From the NCBI GenBank assembly GCA_965153455.1, contig OZ234499.1, positions 10,412,271-10,476,270 on the forward strand: a DNA stretch of 64,000 bases, given 5' to 3'. Positions within the stretch are counted from its first letter, which is position 1, and every line of letters begins with the position of its first letter. The notes below the pieces were generated by a model. It had not been told where the DNA came from, made no database searches, and was given only the letters and a program-made list of their open reading frames with translations. Shown piece by piece: positions 49,001 through 62,700 of the stretch. Source of the stretch: Sphagnum compactum. Its lineage: Eukaryota; Bryophyta; Sphagnopsida; Sphagnales. Made by a program: the position numbers and the translations under genes.

Positions 49001-50080
49001 AATCATTTCAATTAGAGTAAGACTAATAATGGATTAAATTAATTATAGAAGCATTTTTTAAAATCACTTTTGCATTTTAGTCCACTACCCAATTCATGCA
49101 TTGGGCCAAAACATGCAATGCCTTAATTTGAGTAAAAACTTGTGATTGTTATTAGCCCAATTGCAATTTTGTGTTGTTCAAAATCAAACCCATTTCTTCT
49201 TCTTTGTAATGAATTGACCTTCATTTTTGTGAAAAAAAAAATTCAAAATTAAAAGAAATCAAACCTATAGTTTTGTTAATCAATAAATAAATTGATTGAT
49301 AATTGATTACTTGTTATGAATTATTGGGCTAATTTAACCCTTTTTGGTGGTGTAAAGTTTTAGGTTTTGTTCAGCATTCATGCTCCCTGCTATTTCGCAC
49401 TGCTGGTGATTGAGCTTCTGCTGAGGATCTCCTTCGATGTAAGTAAGTAATCATCGAATCTAATCTCCATTGGGAGATGAGGAAAGGAATTCAGTAAATC
49501 ATAGTATCTACTTAGTTCGTTATACTCATAACTCATGTAACACACAATTTATTCCTTTGCAAATTCCGTGTTTTTGTAGCCATGTGATAGAATGTAAATC
49601 AGATCAGATTCAAGACCGTACTTTCCTCTCGGGCAGCAAGCTAAGCTACTTGAAGAGTATCATGCAATGCGGGAGTGGCAGTTAATAAGTTAATAACAGG
49701 TTACGGTGAATACTTTGAAATGGCCCCCTTTTTCTTTTTTTTTAAATGCTGGTTTTGAAGTCATTTGACCAGGCTTGATGGAAGTAGTTTCTGACCAAAA
49801 AGAGGGTTTAGGGTTTAAGATTTTGTGTGGTCCAAATGTTTTTGAAGCTTCGAAGTTGTAATAAGACATTGAAATTTATGTGTGCATAAAATATAATCAT
49901 CTAATATACACACACAATACATAATTATGTTTGTAAGTGAACAATGTAATGAATGTTACAACTATGAACAATATTGACCATCATTCGCTGTTACAACAAA
50001 GCACTTCGTCTAATACACATGCCAGTTGGAAATGACAAAATGGCTTTACAAGAAGTAAAAGTTTTAAGCCAAATGGAAAA
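43100..50080. other. AT-rich sequence, no gene
   Basis: All frames read are short and of random composition. A (TA)n run lies near 44816-44832 and a telomere-type motif agggtttagggtttaag near 49803. No tRNA, rRNA or retrotransposon domain recognised. Confidence 0.5.
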
Positions 50081-51179
50081 TGGTCAGCTGATATGGTGGG
50101 GAGCTTTGCTAGCAGCTGAACCCTCCTCCTTGCTTCTGGGAACTACTATCTAGTCAGGCATCAGAAGATCACAAACATGAGTAATGTGAGCTTTGGCCAT
50201 ACCTGACTACTACTTACTTGTACCTACCTACTTACTACTAGGGTTTATGAATCAGTGGGATCTCTCAATGGTACTTTGTAGTTTGATTCACACCCGTTTT
50301 CAACATGCAAATGACACATTATGTCGTGTTGTTCTAGAATCGATGCTTCCAAGTCCTTACTTCTGAAGCAATTTTAGCATTTAATTCAAGTCGGGTCTAT
50401 GCTCGACAACAAGCCCAACAACGGTACCCTTGTGTTACCCATCCACCCACCACTCCTAGAATATTAGATGTGATCTATCACCTGGTTTCACCTGAAAACC
50501 ATGTTGGTGTGTGTACCTGGGGCTCAAACCCTAGGGACGGATTTGGCAACAACAATAGTTACGTCGGGTAGTACTATTTTTATGTTCAATAAGTCATCAC
50601 TTGTAGTTGGAATTTTCCATTCCACATGAATGCGCTAATATCATGTAAAAGGTTAGGGTAAATATAGGTTAAATGTTTTGATACATGTACAAGTATGGCA
50701 CATTGTGTTGGCAAGTGGGGACAAACAATTAGGTGTGTAATTGGTGTTGCTACATGATGCAAACATGAAAATTGTGACATTAAAATCCATACGGGATGTA
50801 TGGATTTTAATAAAGATGGAAATACGTTATAAGTTGTCCTTCCTATATTGTCAAATAAACGTGTAGCACAATGTAAAGTGCACAAAAGGGGATATAATCT
50901 TGCTCAAAGTAACTCGTGCAACCAATGGAAAAAAAAGGGAAAAAAAAGAGAAAAATACCGGGTTATCAATCATTGTAAGTTGTAACTCAGACAAATCCTT
51001 CTTCACAAACAATGGAATGTGAGAATGGATAGAAGTTACAGGATGGATGGTAAGTGGTCAGGAAACAGTTTTCTGTTGGGTTCCAGCTCCCTAGCTAACC
51101 ATGGTAGTTAAGCTCAGTTGGTTTTTTTACTACTTACTCACCCACAACAACTCACAAGCAGGTTGTTACTAGGTAGGTA

Positions 51180-51420
51180 GTAAAAACAGCCCTTACCTAA
51201 TGTATAAACCACCTACTTACCTAGTAGTTGCCTATTTTCCTACCTATCTACCTATGTATGAGACCTATTTCTTACAGAATTAGTTACCAAGGTGAAAGCA
51301 AATATTTAACTCAGTTGAGGTTCATCCGCAACTGAGTAATAACGGACATCCAATGGATGGTGTGCTGGTGGGTGCTGGTTCACTGTGCCCATTGTATTGT
51401 GCTTGGGTGTTTAATTAGTT
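51180..51420 (+). repeat. CTAC-rich dispersed repeat, copy 1
   Basis: A stretch of tacctacttacctagta-type words is followed by gttaccaaggtgaaa, ttaactcagttgaggttcat and aatggatggtgtgctggtgg. The same order, in direct orientation, recurs at 56940-57180. The preceding sequence at about 51058-51110 (ggtcaggaaacag...agctaaccatgg) resembles the terminal repeat of the element at 58214. Confidence 0.7.
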
Positions 51421-51873
51421 GAGAGGCCCAATTGCAACAAGATGTGTGACACTTGACAAGAAATTTTAAAATATTTTAAGCACCCATTTATGAAAACCAT
51501 ATATTTATTAATTTTTAAAGCACATTTCAAACATCAATTTTATGTTGATGAACAAAAATGGGAATTTTTTTTTCATTTAAAAATAGTTTTGCATCTGTGA
51601 AAGACATGAGCAAACAAGCCCTTCTTCATTTGGGAAATAGGGAGCCAAAGTCCCTTGAAGCTATACTGTACTCCATAATGAATCCCAACACTACCATGTA
51701 TTGATGATATGCAGGGCCAAACAAAAATAAAATAAAATTACGACATCAATTTAGTTAGGCTGGGAATTTGAGGCCTTTCCCCCCCCTAATATTCCTACAA
51801 TTATTTCATGTAGGGTAACACCCTATTAACTGGGGGCACTTACATATGGTAGTAGGGCTTGCACATTCTTTTC

Positions 51874-52009
51874 TAGGGTTTAGGGTTTAAAGTTTTGCCC
51901 CTTGATGGGGGCTCCTCTAATGATGATTCAATATGTTCAACATATATGCATGAAATAACTCCATACATACATAGGGTAGGGCTTTGCAGATTTAGGGTTT
52001 AGGGTTTAA
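51874..52009. repeat. Pair of telomere-motif (telo-box) repeats
   Basis: ctagggtttagggtttaaag at 51873 and tttagggtttagggtttaag at 51991, each followed by gttttg and preceded by gtagggctt-type words. Related copies occur at 41689, 49803 and 53705. AAACCCTA motifs occur in promoters of plant translation genes, but here they sit in repeats without a gene. Confidence 0.65.
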
Positions 52010-52429
52010 GGTTTTGTGGTTGTGTAAAAAAGCTAATGTAAGAAGAAACCAAGGAATTGTGTTTTCATGTGTGGGAGATTATTCTAGGCCTGGTCCAAAG
52101 GAGCGGCCACCCGGCTAGCCACCCAGCAAGCAAGCAAGCAAGCAGGTGCCTGACAACTGCAATCTGGTGTGCAGCTTATAGGTGTGGATAAACCTGGACC
52201 ACACTAACTCTCTTAACAAAGTGCTTGGGATTTTTGTCTTGAAGCCATCCACAATCATTCCTGTGAAATTCTATCTCTGCCTGGCTTTTGATTGATTCAT
52301 GCCACTTCTTCTTCTTCTTCTTCCATGGTGAATTCTCAGAGGTCATCATAGCAGGAGTGGGCTTCTTCTCAGCAGCTTGAGCATGAGACAAAAACAACAA
52401 AGTACCAATCTCTTCTCTTCAGTAGTTTG

Positions 52430-55400
52430 GTAGTAGGTAGGTGGTTTAGAAGTAAGTTATTTTTTCTGAATTGTGGAGGACAACAAATCCCTCTCTCTGC
52501 ATGCAGACTTTGAGTATAAACTACTACCCATTTTCTCATCTGCGCATATACAGTAGTACACCGTACACACTTGTCAGTTAGCCTAACCCCATGGAAGAAG
52601 ATTATTATGAGAGAAAAGAAAACGCGTGGGTGGTATGTTAGGTGTAGTGCAGGAAATGGGTCCATGGTATGGGAGTTTCTGAGCAATTTTTTTTAATTTA
52701 TTTATTTTTGGTTGTCTTGTTACAACTTGCATTCTGTGTTTAAAACTTCGTTAAAAAACAAAAGTTTTGAAGTTTGTTAAACTATTCACACATTGAAGTC
52801 CAGAGTGGAGCTGCCCATGATGGCATTGAGAAAGAAGAAATCAAGCATATATATATATATATGTGCTAGTCTGTGGAGAGTGGTGGGTGTGGGTGTGGTG
52901 ATGTTTAATAACTTGCTCGCTGGCCGTGTCTGAGTGCCAACTGGATAAAATCTGTCCATGTAAGAACCCGTACCAAAAGGGGACAAATGAGGCTCAACTC
53001 AATCAAGACACTACTAACCCATCCATGTAAAAAAAAAGACAAAGCTCAGGTGCTGAAGGAAATCAAATGGTGTGTTGTTGGGACATGATAGTATTTTACA
53101 GAAGAACAACAAAATGAGTCCATGCAGATCATGTCTCAGAAGTAGTCATGTTAGAGTCCCATTTCTCTCACATATGAGAGAAATGTATGAATTGTGTGCA
53201 CATAGGTTTTTTAATAGTCTGTTTTTTGGCTACTTCTCAATGTGGTTTCCTGGAACAATATAAGAATACCCAATGATAACACCTGGGGAACAAGATAAGA
53301 AATAGCCAATAATCACACCATGCATTTAGATCATTGGTAATGTTTGGGGGTCTCTTCAGAGAATGGAAATCCTTAAGGTTTGCTGCTCAGATATCTATCA
53401 CTTTTCTCATTCCAATGGGTCGGTGACAGAAAAATGAGGATCCAATTCCCCCAAGGTGAATTCTAAGCAACCAATTGCAGAATGTAATTCTATTATAACC
53501 CATTTGGACACATATATAATTTTGTTGTCAATCAATTTAGCAGAAATTAGGCTTGCATTGTCATATAATTTTTTTTGCTGTTTTTTTCTCCAGGATCCGT
53601 CCAGTCAGATGGGAGCAAAACTGAAAGAAAAAGCTACAGAACAAGGTCACTCCATCCAAATTAGGTCTTGTTTCTAAAACCTGACTTTCCATGAGCTATT
53701 GTGTAGGGTTTAGGGTATGTGAGCAAAAGTCCTCGGTTGATTTTTCATGTTAGAATATGGGACCACAATGGGCCCACTACCTAGTCAGTGATTCCAGATT
53801 TGTGTGATAAATTAGCGGCTGACTAGTCAGGTGGTGGCCCAATCATGGACAGAGCAGGTCTGACCTCTTTGAGAGAGGGACTTATGAAACACAACATTTG
53901 GTGACTTTACGAGGTACTTTTGTGATCCCATTGTGTGTCTGCCATTAGAAGGTTGAAATCAAGTGTCGACTCAAAACCGTTAATAATTGACCAAAGAAAG
54001 AATAGGTCTTCTTCTTTGTTCATTTGTTACCACCCAAGTCCCATACCCCCTGCCACCCCTCATTCGATGTTGGGTCCCCACACCACAATCCACTCTCATA
54101 CTACAACAACAACAACAAACAAGGTCAAAAAAAATAGACTCTACAACTGCATGTGGTAATATGTAGCAGCTGAAACACATTGATTAAGAATCAGCCTGTT
54201 TGGATGTCATAAGACAGACATGTGGGTACATACATAGTGGTGGTGGTGGTACCCATGATATCCAACTTTCGTGGTTTGTGTATTTTTTTTCACTACAACC
54301 TTCCAAGCTTAGTGGCTTTAATCATCAGATTTGCCTTCATAATTCTGATGATATTAAAACATTACCTCACCATTTGGAATTTTTATTATTTTTTCCATGA
54401 TTTTCATGAATTGTTTTAGAATCTTTGCTTTGGGAGATTTTAGAAACGAATACTTTTTAGTTGTTCTTCAATGTGTTTTTGATACCTACGATGAATAGTC
54501 TTCAAAAACTTACTTAAAGAATTTCATGATGTTGTTTGGTTGAATTAAAGCTTGTTTTTTTATATATAAAAATAAGAAAGTTTCAAGCAATGAGATTTAG
54601 CTCGTGATCATGAATTCTCATTATCAAAGATAGTGTAAGCACACATTTGCATGTTGTCCCTCAAATAAATTGTGGAGTTTTAGTGCTAGGATGGGATGCG
54701 CAGTCTGACTGACTTGATGACAAGCTTGCTATGGAAGCCCTGAAATCTTGAAGGGTGAGTTGAAACTAACATGCTGGGTGTCTCTTGTAATAACTGCTCC
54801 CAGCATTTAGGAGTGCAAAACTTGGATGCATGGGTCCCCTCTGTGTGTGCGCTCCTGGGGAAGGAGGGGATGGCGGAGCGCCAAATACCAGAATGAGCGC
54901 ATGAGAATAACCACATGATCCTCTCGCACATTTAGGTGGGTGGGTGTGGATGAATGAAGACATTTTGGGTGGGAAAGAGCTGTCCTTTGGAACAGACAAC
55001 TACAATCCTTAGAATCCACTCCTGCAAAGTACTGAGAAAATTGTTGTAGTACAGAATCAAAGACACAACAAAACAAAAACAATACCCAACCCCTAAATTT
55101 CTGTTTATAAATTACAATAAATAAGAATAAATAAAAAGATGGCAAGGAAATCAACACCTGATCTTTGGGTAGGAAGTAAGTATTCTCCTCAAAGGTTGTC
55201 CAACAAAAGATTGTCATGAACTAGAAAACTGATTTGACAAAAACAAAAGTAAGTCAGAACAAAACAACAAAATCCGGATGTAAGTCATCACTAATTTACA
55301 CACTGCCCTATGAAATGGTATAAGAAAAAGTCCTTCACAACTCAGTGATGATACTTAATGAAGTTCACTTAAATGACCCACCCCATCCATGCATCAATCT

Positions 55401-56880
55401 CTGAAGAGAATCAACAAGTTTTATTACTAGTGCAGTTGGTAAGTAGGCTATGTATGTGTACTACTTCTTGAAGCTCCATAATATCGACAAAGTCAGCCAG
55501 CAGAACGATTGAAAAGCCAGTTTTTTTTGCTTTTAGGAGGTATGCTAGGCTAGGCTAGGCTAGTCCCAGCAAAATCCCGGATTCTCAATCCAATTAGCAG
55601 AATTGTAAGGGATTGTGCCGATTGCCCACATTTATTTTGTGTCTGGATTCTTTTGGCCAGCAAACCTCTCTTTGACAGGATAATCTGTAGCAACAACATT
55701 AAAGTCCGTTAATGGGGCACCTCATGAATCCCGTAATGAATCCATCCTACATCAAAACCAGGCAGCAAGATTTGAGGCCAAAATCCTTTTTGTAGGCTTT
55801 GTTTTGTGATTGGAATTCAGTTCACTGTGATTGAGATTCGAACTATTTTGTGTGTTCAGAGGTTTATTCTTAAGGTGTGCCTTTGGAGTCTCATCCTTTG
55901 TGTTACAAAATGTACTTGTTTACAATTACATGAATTCCAATTTAAAGCAAAACACAAAAGCCAACAAAGCTCATCACTAATAAGGCTTTCTGTTACTCAT
56001 GTGTGTTTTGAAACCTCATTTGCGTGCATGTTTTCATGTGTGCAACTTTGTTAGTTTTATATCATGTTGGGTGCCAATTTAATAGCACCCGACAAGGTTG
56101 TTAGTAAATAAGTAAAAAATAAAAGGATCAGAGTGAATGGTTAGCTCTAAGAAACTGAAACCCAACCCAAATTTTTGTTTCCCGATCTTCTTTTGCCATC
56201 GATCTTTCACCGTGCACTAGTGCGTAGTCCTAGTTAACTCTGGCCTGGTCTCCAGATGTATGCTACATCAAACTCCTTCCCACCTTTACCCGATCTATAG
56301 ACAAGATCAGCTTCCACCTAATGTCAACCCTTCTACACTAGACTTGCTCACCAAGTCAATTCACAAATTCTCTTTGTGCAAACTGGGCCGTTCGCCTCAC
56401 ACACTTGTAATTGGTGGCAATTACAATTGTGGTCTGGTAGTATATATATTTTGGATGAGTAAAAAGGATGGGTGCATGATGGTTGAATGTGAGATCTCTG
56501 TTTTTTACAGCATCAAGTAAGTCCTTTGCAGAGTGACAGAACATTTTGTCTTTTGATTCAACTTCAGGGGGGACTAGGCCTAGTTAATTTCAGTTTGATA
56601 CTTATGTCTTTGTTTGATCAGGTCCAAGGATGAAATCTTTGCATTAGAAACAGAAATCCCAAATCATTCTTTCCAGACTCTGCAGCCTAATACCTAGATG
56701 GCTGTTGTTGTTGTTGAGCAAATTGATTTTGATGCAGAATTTGATCCCATTAATCAGATCTTCCCTTTATGAACTGAAAATTTGATTTCCTGTCATGAAC
56801 CCATAAGCTATTATTATTAAATAAGTATATGGAGGAAGGAATCTCCAATTTGATAACTTTTTTTCCTTTTTTTTGGAGAG
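52430..56880. other. Mixed-composition intergenic sequence, no gene supported
   Basis: Contains (TA)n at 52846-52862, a (CTT)n run near 52309-52323, tandem aggct at 55554-55563, and several short frames on both strands without domains. Some patches are GC-richer and could be UTR or decayed exons, but I cannot build a model. Confidence 0.4.
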
Positions 56881-56939
56881 GAATGTGACTAGGTATTGCT
56901 ATTTTTACTACCTACCTTCTAATAAATAACCCACTAGCC

Positions 56940-57180
56940 TTTCCCTATGTACTCACCATCTACATCTATTTAATTACCTATTAGCCAACAATTTGTCCTG
57001 CCTACCTATGGGACCTACACATGAACCTATGGGACCTATGAATTTAGGTTGTTACCAAGGTGAAACCCAATGTTAACTCAGTTAGGGTTCATCCACAATT
57101 GAGTTGTATCGAGCTTCTGATGGATGGTGCACTGGTGGCTATTGGCTCAATCTAGCCCATTTTGTTAAAGCTTGAGCTAG
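56940..57180 (+). repeat. CTAC-rich dispersed repeat, copy 2
   Basis: Partner of 51180-51420, same orientation: gttaccaaggtgaaaccca at 57051, then ttaactcagttagggttcat and gatggatggtgcactggtgg. Divergence is moderate with many small gaps, so the copies are not recent. Confidence 0.7.
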
Positions 57181-57439
57181 TTTCCAAAAAGAGAAATTGG
57201 TTTCCAACGTTGGATTTGGCAACAATCTTGTCCCAAAGTTGTGCATCCAAAGTGTGTGAGACTAAAGGGCCAACTTCCTAGTCAACGCTTCATTCACACT
57301 CCACATCCAATTACATACTACAGTAAGACCATTGTGGATGAAAGTTTCTTCACAATCCAATGAGAGATAGGCCAGATATTGGATGGTGCCCATAAACCGA
57401 GTGAGGACGCTATTGAACCAATCAGGCTCATCCATTAAA

Positions 57440-57637
57440 TATGATCTGACTGGTGCTTCCTTTTTTTGACTGGCTAAACATAATGATTGGTCCAGGTAGT
57501 TTGCTATTAGTAGTTCCCACCGATTTGCAGTCCCAATTTTAGTTTTATGGGTGTGGTTGCAAAAAAGTAAAATAACTAAACTTGGATGTGAGAAATATTT
57601 TTGCAGGGTCACATACTAAGCACCGGTGGGGATGCTC
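57440..57637 (-). mobile_element. Inverted relative of the 41.8-kb MITE
   Basis: The reverse complement begins gagcatccccaccggtgctt and continues gtatgtgaccctgcaaaaat, catccaagtttagttat, actactaatagcaaac and cctggaccaatcattatg, paralleling 41763-41930 at roughly 80-85% by eye. A TAA follows at 57638-57640, as at the other copy. The opposite terminus is not found, so this copy is truncated or its far half is unrelated. Confidence 0.75.
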
Positions 57638-58213
57638 TAAGGAGTGACTTTGCAGTACCCTCTTTCGTGATACAAATTGAACTTGTTGGGTAAAGCGGTG
57701 TATAATTCATTGCATTTCAAATGACAGGATGTGGGACTTGGCCATTAGCTTTACTTATATAAGGTATAAATTGTCATGCTCATTTCAGACACAACTTAGC
57801 TGAAGTTAATCCTGAAACAACTTCTGAATTTAAGCAACTTGAGAAGAAAATGACTTTTTTTGGAGTTTATTTCTCACCATTTTATACTTTTAAATATTTT
57901 TTTTCCCTAAACTTCAGATTTTGACTTGGGTAATCAGACACATACAAGGATGGCTCAATTATTTAATGTTGAAGATATTCCCAAATATTTTACAAGATTC
58001 TTCATTTTCTTTCACAAAATTAATATGTTTTTTATCATAATTAAAAAAATCTTCTTTGAAAATTTCAAGATTTGTACCAATAATAATATAATTAGTGGCA
58101 AAGCTGGCAAGGTACTTTTTTACAAGGTGCTTTATTATGCAAATGCAAGATTTTTTCCATCCAAATTTCCAAATTTCTATTTGCCTTTTCTTTCAAAAGT
58201 GATGATATATTAT

Positions 58214-58494
58214 GGACAGGAAACATCTTTTCATTGTATTCCTGTCCCTGAAGCTAACCAGGGTGGGTTAGCTGTGTCCTAACCATCTACATATCTCTTA
58301 GTTACTTAGTAGCCACAAAGAGCCTTACCTACCTACCTACCTACATACATACATACCTACATTCATGTTCCCTGCCTCATTACCTACCATACCTACCCAC
58401 CTACATAGAGGGATGCATGTGGGTGGTTAGTACATAGCTAACCATGGTGGTTAGTGAAAGGACAGGAGTGTGATGAAAAAGTGTTTTCCTGTCC
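58214..58494. mobile_element. 281-bp MITE with ~75-bp terminal inverted repeats
   Basis: The left end reads ggacaggaaacatcttttca, then cctgtcc, ctaaccagggtgggttagct and ctaacca. The right end is the inverted equivalent, finishing gtgttttcctgtcc. Each terminus also folds on itself (ggacagg...cctgtcc), so the element can form a large cruciform. The middle is tacctaccta/catacatac repeats. No target duplication is clear and no protein is encoded. Confidence 0.75.
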
Positions 58495-58773
58495 ACACAT
58501 CATCCATCCTTTGAAGTTAAAAGGTGGGGAGACTGTCATTTACAATTTTTGGTAACCTTGGCAGCTTCCTTCCACACTAAATGTATTATTTTCAGAAATG
58601 TTAAAATTTTCACAAAACTATTTTTTCAAAGGAGAATTATTTTTTGGGGAAGGAAATTAGACAAATATTTCCTAAAATTTTCTGAAAATTTTCTCATTTT
58701 GAACATGGAATCTTGAAAATAAAATAATTATTTGACAATGAAATATTGAACTTGACATGGTACTAGGGTTAGT

Positions 58774-58775
58774 CT

Positions 58776-58811
<36 letters not shown>
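58774..58811. repeat. Compound (CT)n(TA)n microsatellite
   Basis: CT units from 58774 pass directly into TA units to 58811. Confidence 0.95.
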
Positions 58812-59224
58812 CACTTGCCCAGAGGAGGGAGGGAAAGAAGACCCATGCTGATGAAGTGGATCTCCCATTAATTTTACTCATTGGGCCATTAAAATAAATA
58901 TTATCTTGTAATTAAATGGAGGCCAAAGTGCACCCCCCACATGCTTCCACATGTATAGCTCTGAGTAAACCACATTTTGCCTCATGTTTTGTGACAAGTG
59001 TGTCAGAAATAGGTTGAGAAAGCACCTATAAAATCAATCATGAGCCTAAAACTAGGTCCCAAGCTACAAAGAGTAATAAATCATAAGTTGTTATATCATA
59101 CCCTTTTAGCCCTAATTTGGCTAAAAGATGTAATTTAAGTTTTGCCCTGGCTTATTTTGAGTTAAAATAACATTTTGGCCTTTTTCTTCACCATATATTA
59201 ATTGTCTTATCTGCCTAGCCTAAT

Positions 59225-59235
59225 CCCCCCCCCCC
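59225..59235. repeat. C11 homopolymer
   Basis: Eleven consecutive C bases in AT-rich sequence; exact length uncertain. Confidence 0.9.
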
Positions 59236-59389
59236 TTACAAGGAAATCTCAGAATTTTGGAAGGGACACAATGGGTGAAGGAACCTAATAAGGAAAAATA
59301 GCAATATTTTTTTCTTCACTTTTTTGTGTTTTGGTAACATGGGGGAATTGAATAGAAAAACATAAATACAAATTTACATCCCTTTTGGG

Positions 59390-59700
59390 AAGTGGAGGTG
59401 TATTATATCCGGCGGTGACCACTTAGTGAAACCCTTATACCCGGCTCCAACTCGGTAAGTTTTGAAAACCTCATACAAACCCCACAACTTCAACCCGGCG
59501 ATTGAAAATTTGAAAAATCTGCGGTTACCTTTTATTAACATTGAAAACAATCGAGGTTCTTTGAATGAAACTCAGATTGTGACGAGTTTGAGAACACTAC
59601 CACATCACCAAGGTTCTTTGAATGAAACCTAGTTTATGTGGCATTTGAAGGTTTAGGGTTTTTATATAGGTTTTTGAGTTTGAAGTTTGAGCACAATGGA
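59390..59700. other. GC-elevated patch with 57-bp spaced direct repeat
   Basis: aggttctttgaatgaaac occurs at about 59554 and 59611. The patch also has ccggcggtgaccactt and acccggctccaactcgg, unlike the surrounding AT-rich DNA. It may be the edge of an old LTR; no frame is convincing. Confidence 0.35.
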
Positions 59701-62700
59701 GAGAGCAAGAGCATAGCCAACAGCCACAAAATTGCACTTGAATTTGTTCTTGAATGCAACCTTGGAATGGTAAGCGTGAATGTCATCTAAACAAACATGA
59801 ACTTTTGTGTTCCTCGCTTCATCACAATGGCCACATATCTTAATTTTTTGATTGCATTAATGTGGATCATCGAGGCTTTTTTCTTCATGGTTGATTTTGT
59901 ACTCTCGGGTTTAGACTATTTGAGTTATTTTTTATAGCTTCACAAATGGATTTGTAATATGTTTCTTTATAAGCTATGAATGTTGGAATATTTTATTCTC
60001 TCTAATGATTCATTGAAAGATAGTTCATTTCAAAAGGCTTTGCCTTTCTTGATAAGAAGTTCCTTGTTCATTTTTAAATTTTATTTTTAATTTAAGTAAT
60101 ATGCTTTTCCCAATCAAATGTAATCAATCGTGTGTTTTGATTTAAAATCGATTCATGTATTTGGTTAAGATTCTTAATTTTTTATTTTAAAATCTTTCAA
60201 AACTTATCCATATAATTGGCTGACAACTTAAACAACCACCCATCAAACTTTCAATCTGCGAAAACTAACTAATTATTTTTAAATGAAAGTCTTAGATTTG
60301 TAATTACGTAGTTGTTTTATTATCTAAAATCTTAAGTTACTTGGTTTTAAAAATTTTGAAAAGTAAATTACTTGGAACCGTCAATTCAATGAAAAATCAA
60401 AGAACTACACTAATCACAAATAGTCTTCCCGCAAAACTAAAATTTACTTAACCTTTAATTCCACACCATGGTGAACAAACACTAATACCTTCATGAATCT
60501 TCATAATTAAATTATAAATTATTAAATTTGGACTTGGGAAATCTAGATTTAATCTAAAAACAAGTTATTTATAATGTTTTAAATACAACCCAAAACAATT
60601 GAGGTTTTTTCTTAATCTTGTTTTGTTTTTTATTTTGAAAAGAACCTTTGCTTTCATTTTTTTGTTTAATAGAACTTTTACATCAATTTTTAAAAAAAAA
60701 ATCTTTAAATTTATAAAATTCTTAAACATTACAAAGTCTTCCAAAAAAATTGGAATCTAGTTTGGTTTAAGACCAAGTTTGGTACCATCAACAAATGACA
60801 ACTAGTGCAGAATGACCAAAATAAAAGATTGTGTATTATTGTTATGTACAACCAATTGATACCAATTGCTTAAAGTGTAAGACATAGTTGTTACCCTTTT
60901 TGACAACTTATATAGCTAGAAAGCTTTGTTTTGTTTTAAATTGCACAATCCAAGTCCAAATTTAATCCAAAAGAACTTTGAATTTGGGTGATATCATGTC
61001 AATATGTTTACTTTGTTTAAAAGGATTGTAATCCTTTTACCAAAATAAATTTTTCATAGAAAGGATTTTTTTTAAAAGATATTTTTTCAATTATTAATTT
61101 TATTTACTAGAGTTTCCCCAATATATCACATGTTCTTTATTATAGTTTTTAATAAATATGATCTTTTAAAAATGTAAAGACTCTACACTAGATTTTTGCG
61201 TGTTTTTCTTGAAAAATGATCACAATTTCAAATCATGCCAAAACATGTTAATTATTTTGAGGTTTAATCTTTTATATTATAAGCTACAATTTTTTTTTAA
61301 ACACCTTTTACATTACAACACATTTAATGTCTCATAAAGGACTTATGGACATCAAATAAATTCAAATTTTTAACTTTTTTGGAAAAACATCAAGTCATAA
61401 ATTCCTTGAATTTTTAAGTTTTTTTTATATGTGTTATTGTCCCTTATTATTTAAAAAACATTTAACATCAAAAATTCTGTATATTATGAAAATCAAAAGC
61501 CCCTTTGTGAAATTAGTAATGTTTGGTGAAGCATTTATTCAACTTTAAAATCTTTTGTTCAAATCAAAACTCAAAATTGAAAGATTCAATGGTTCAATTT
61601 ATATTTTGGAACATCCATATTAGTCATAAAACATAACTTGTCATGATTTACATGCTATTCAAGTGGCATTACATAACCAGATATTAAAAAAATGCAATTT
61701 TGAACACAACTTGGTATAGTTTTTGGCTCATTGTTTCATGATTTTACCCATCTTTAGTTCCATCTCCAAATACTTTAGAACATGATTGAAGACCAAATAG
61801 AAAAGTGGCCTAATATCATGAACTAACCAACATCAATTATTTCCTTCATACACAAAAAAATGTCACCCACCTATTGGTCTAAACTAATGTTGTGTGGTTA
61901 TTTGAATTTTTTAAGGATTACAATTTCATGTCCTTTAAAACCCATCATTCTAGGAACCTAATGTTGCTCTTAGAATATATATTTATACTAATTCAAATAA
62001 CATTTCTAGTTTTGGTCATTCCAATTTTCACATGCTAAGGTTGTTTACATGACCAAAGTTTTGTTGACTAAAATACAATTGGCTATGTGTAAGTAATGGT
62101 TCTTTAATCTTGAGAATTACATCCAGGGTCCTAATTATTAATTGGTCTTTTAATCTTGTGGGAATTTTTGTCAAGTCAATCATTATTAACAATTGTAACA
62201 AACACATATAACTTTCACCTTTAGCACTTATCCACAAACTTTTAAGTTCAAGCTCATCTTCAACCAATTATGGCAAATTTGAAAGTTCATAATGATGGCA
62301 TTCCTAATTCTTATAACTTAAATTATGATTGTTCAAAATGCCCAAGCATTATTGAACAAAAGATTACCTCATAACATATATTCTATTATATAGCTATAGA
62401 CTAGAATATATTGCATGTATATAAACTCAAGTTCTACTTGCAATGATAAATCAACAAGAGATTCAAAACAAAACAAAAATGTTGTTTTTTTTTTATAAAA
62501 AAAATTCTAGATGTTCAACCCCCACACACCTTCCCTCTTTTTCAAGTCCCTAATCAATCTCTTTTCTACTTTCCACACACACCCACCATTGCATTTTTCC
62601 ACTTTGTAAATATCCAAGCTTCAAAAGCAATGATTGCACTACAAATTTGTGACAAGAAACCTCCTATTAAAGTGATAGCTTACTTACCATATCCTACAAA

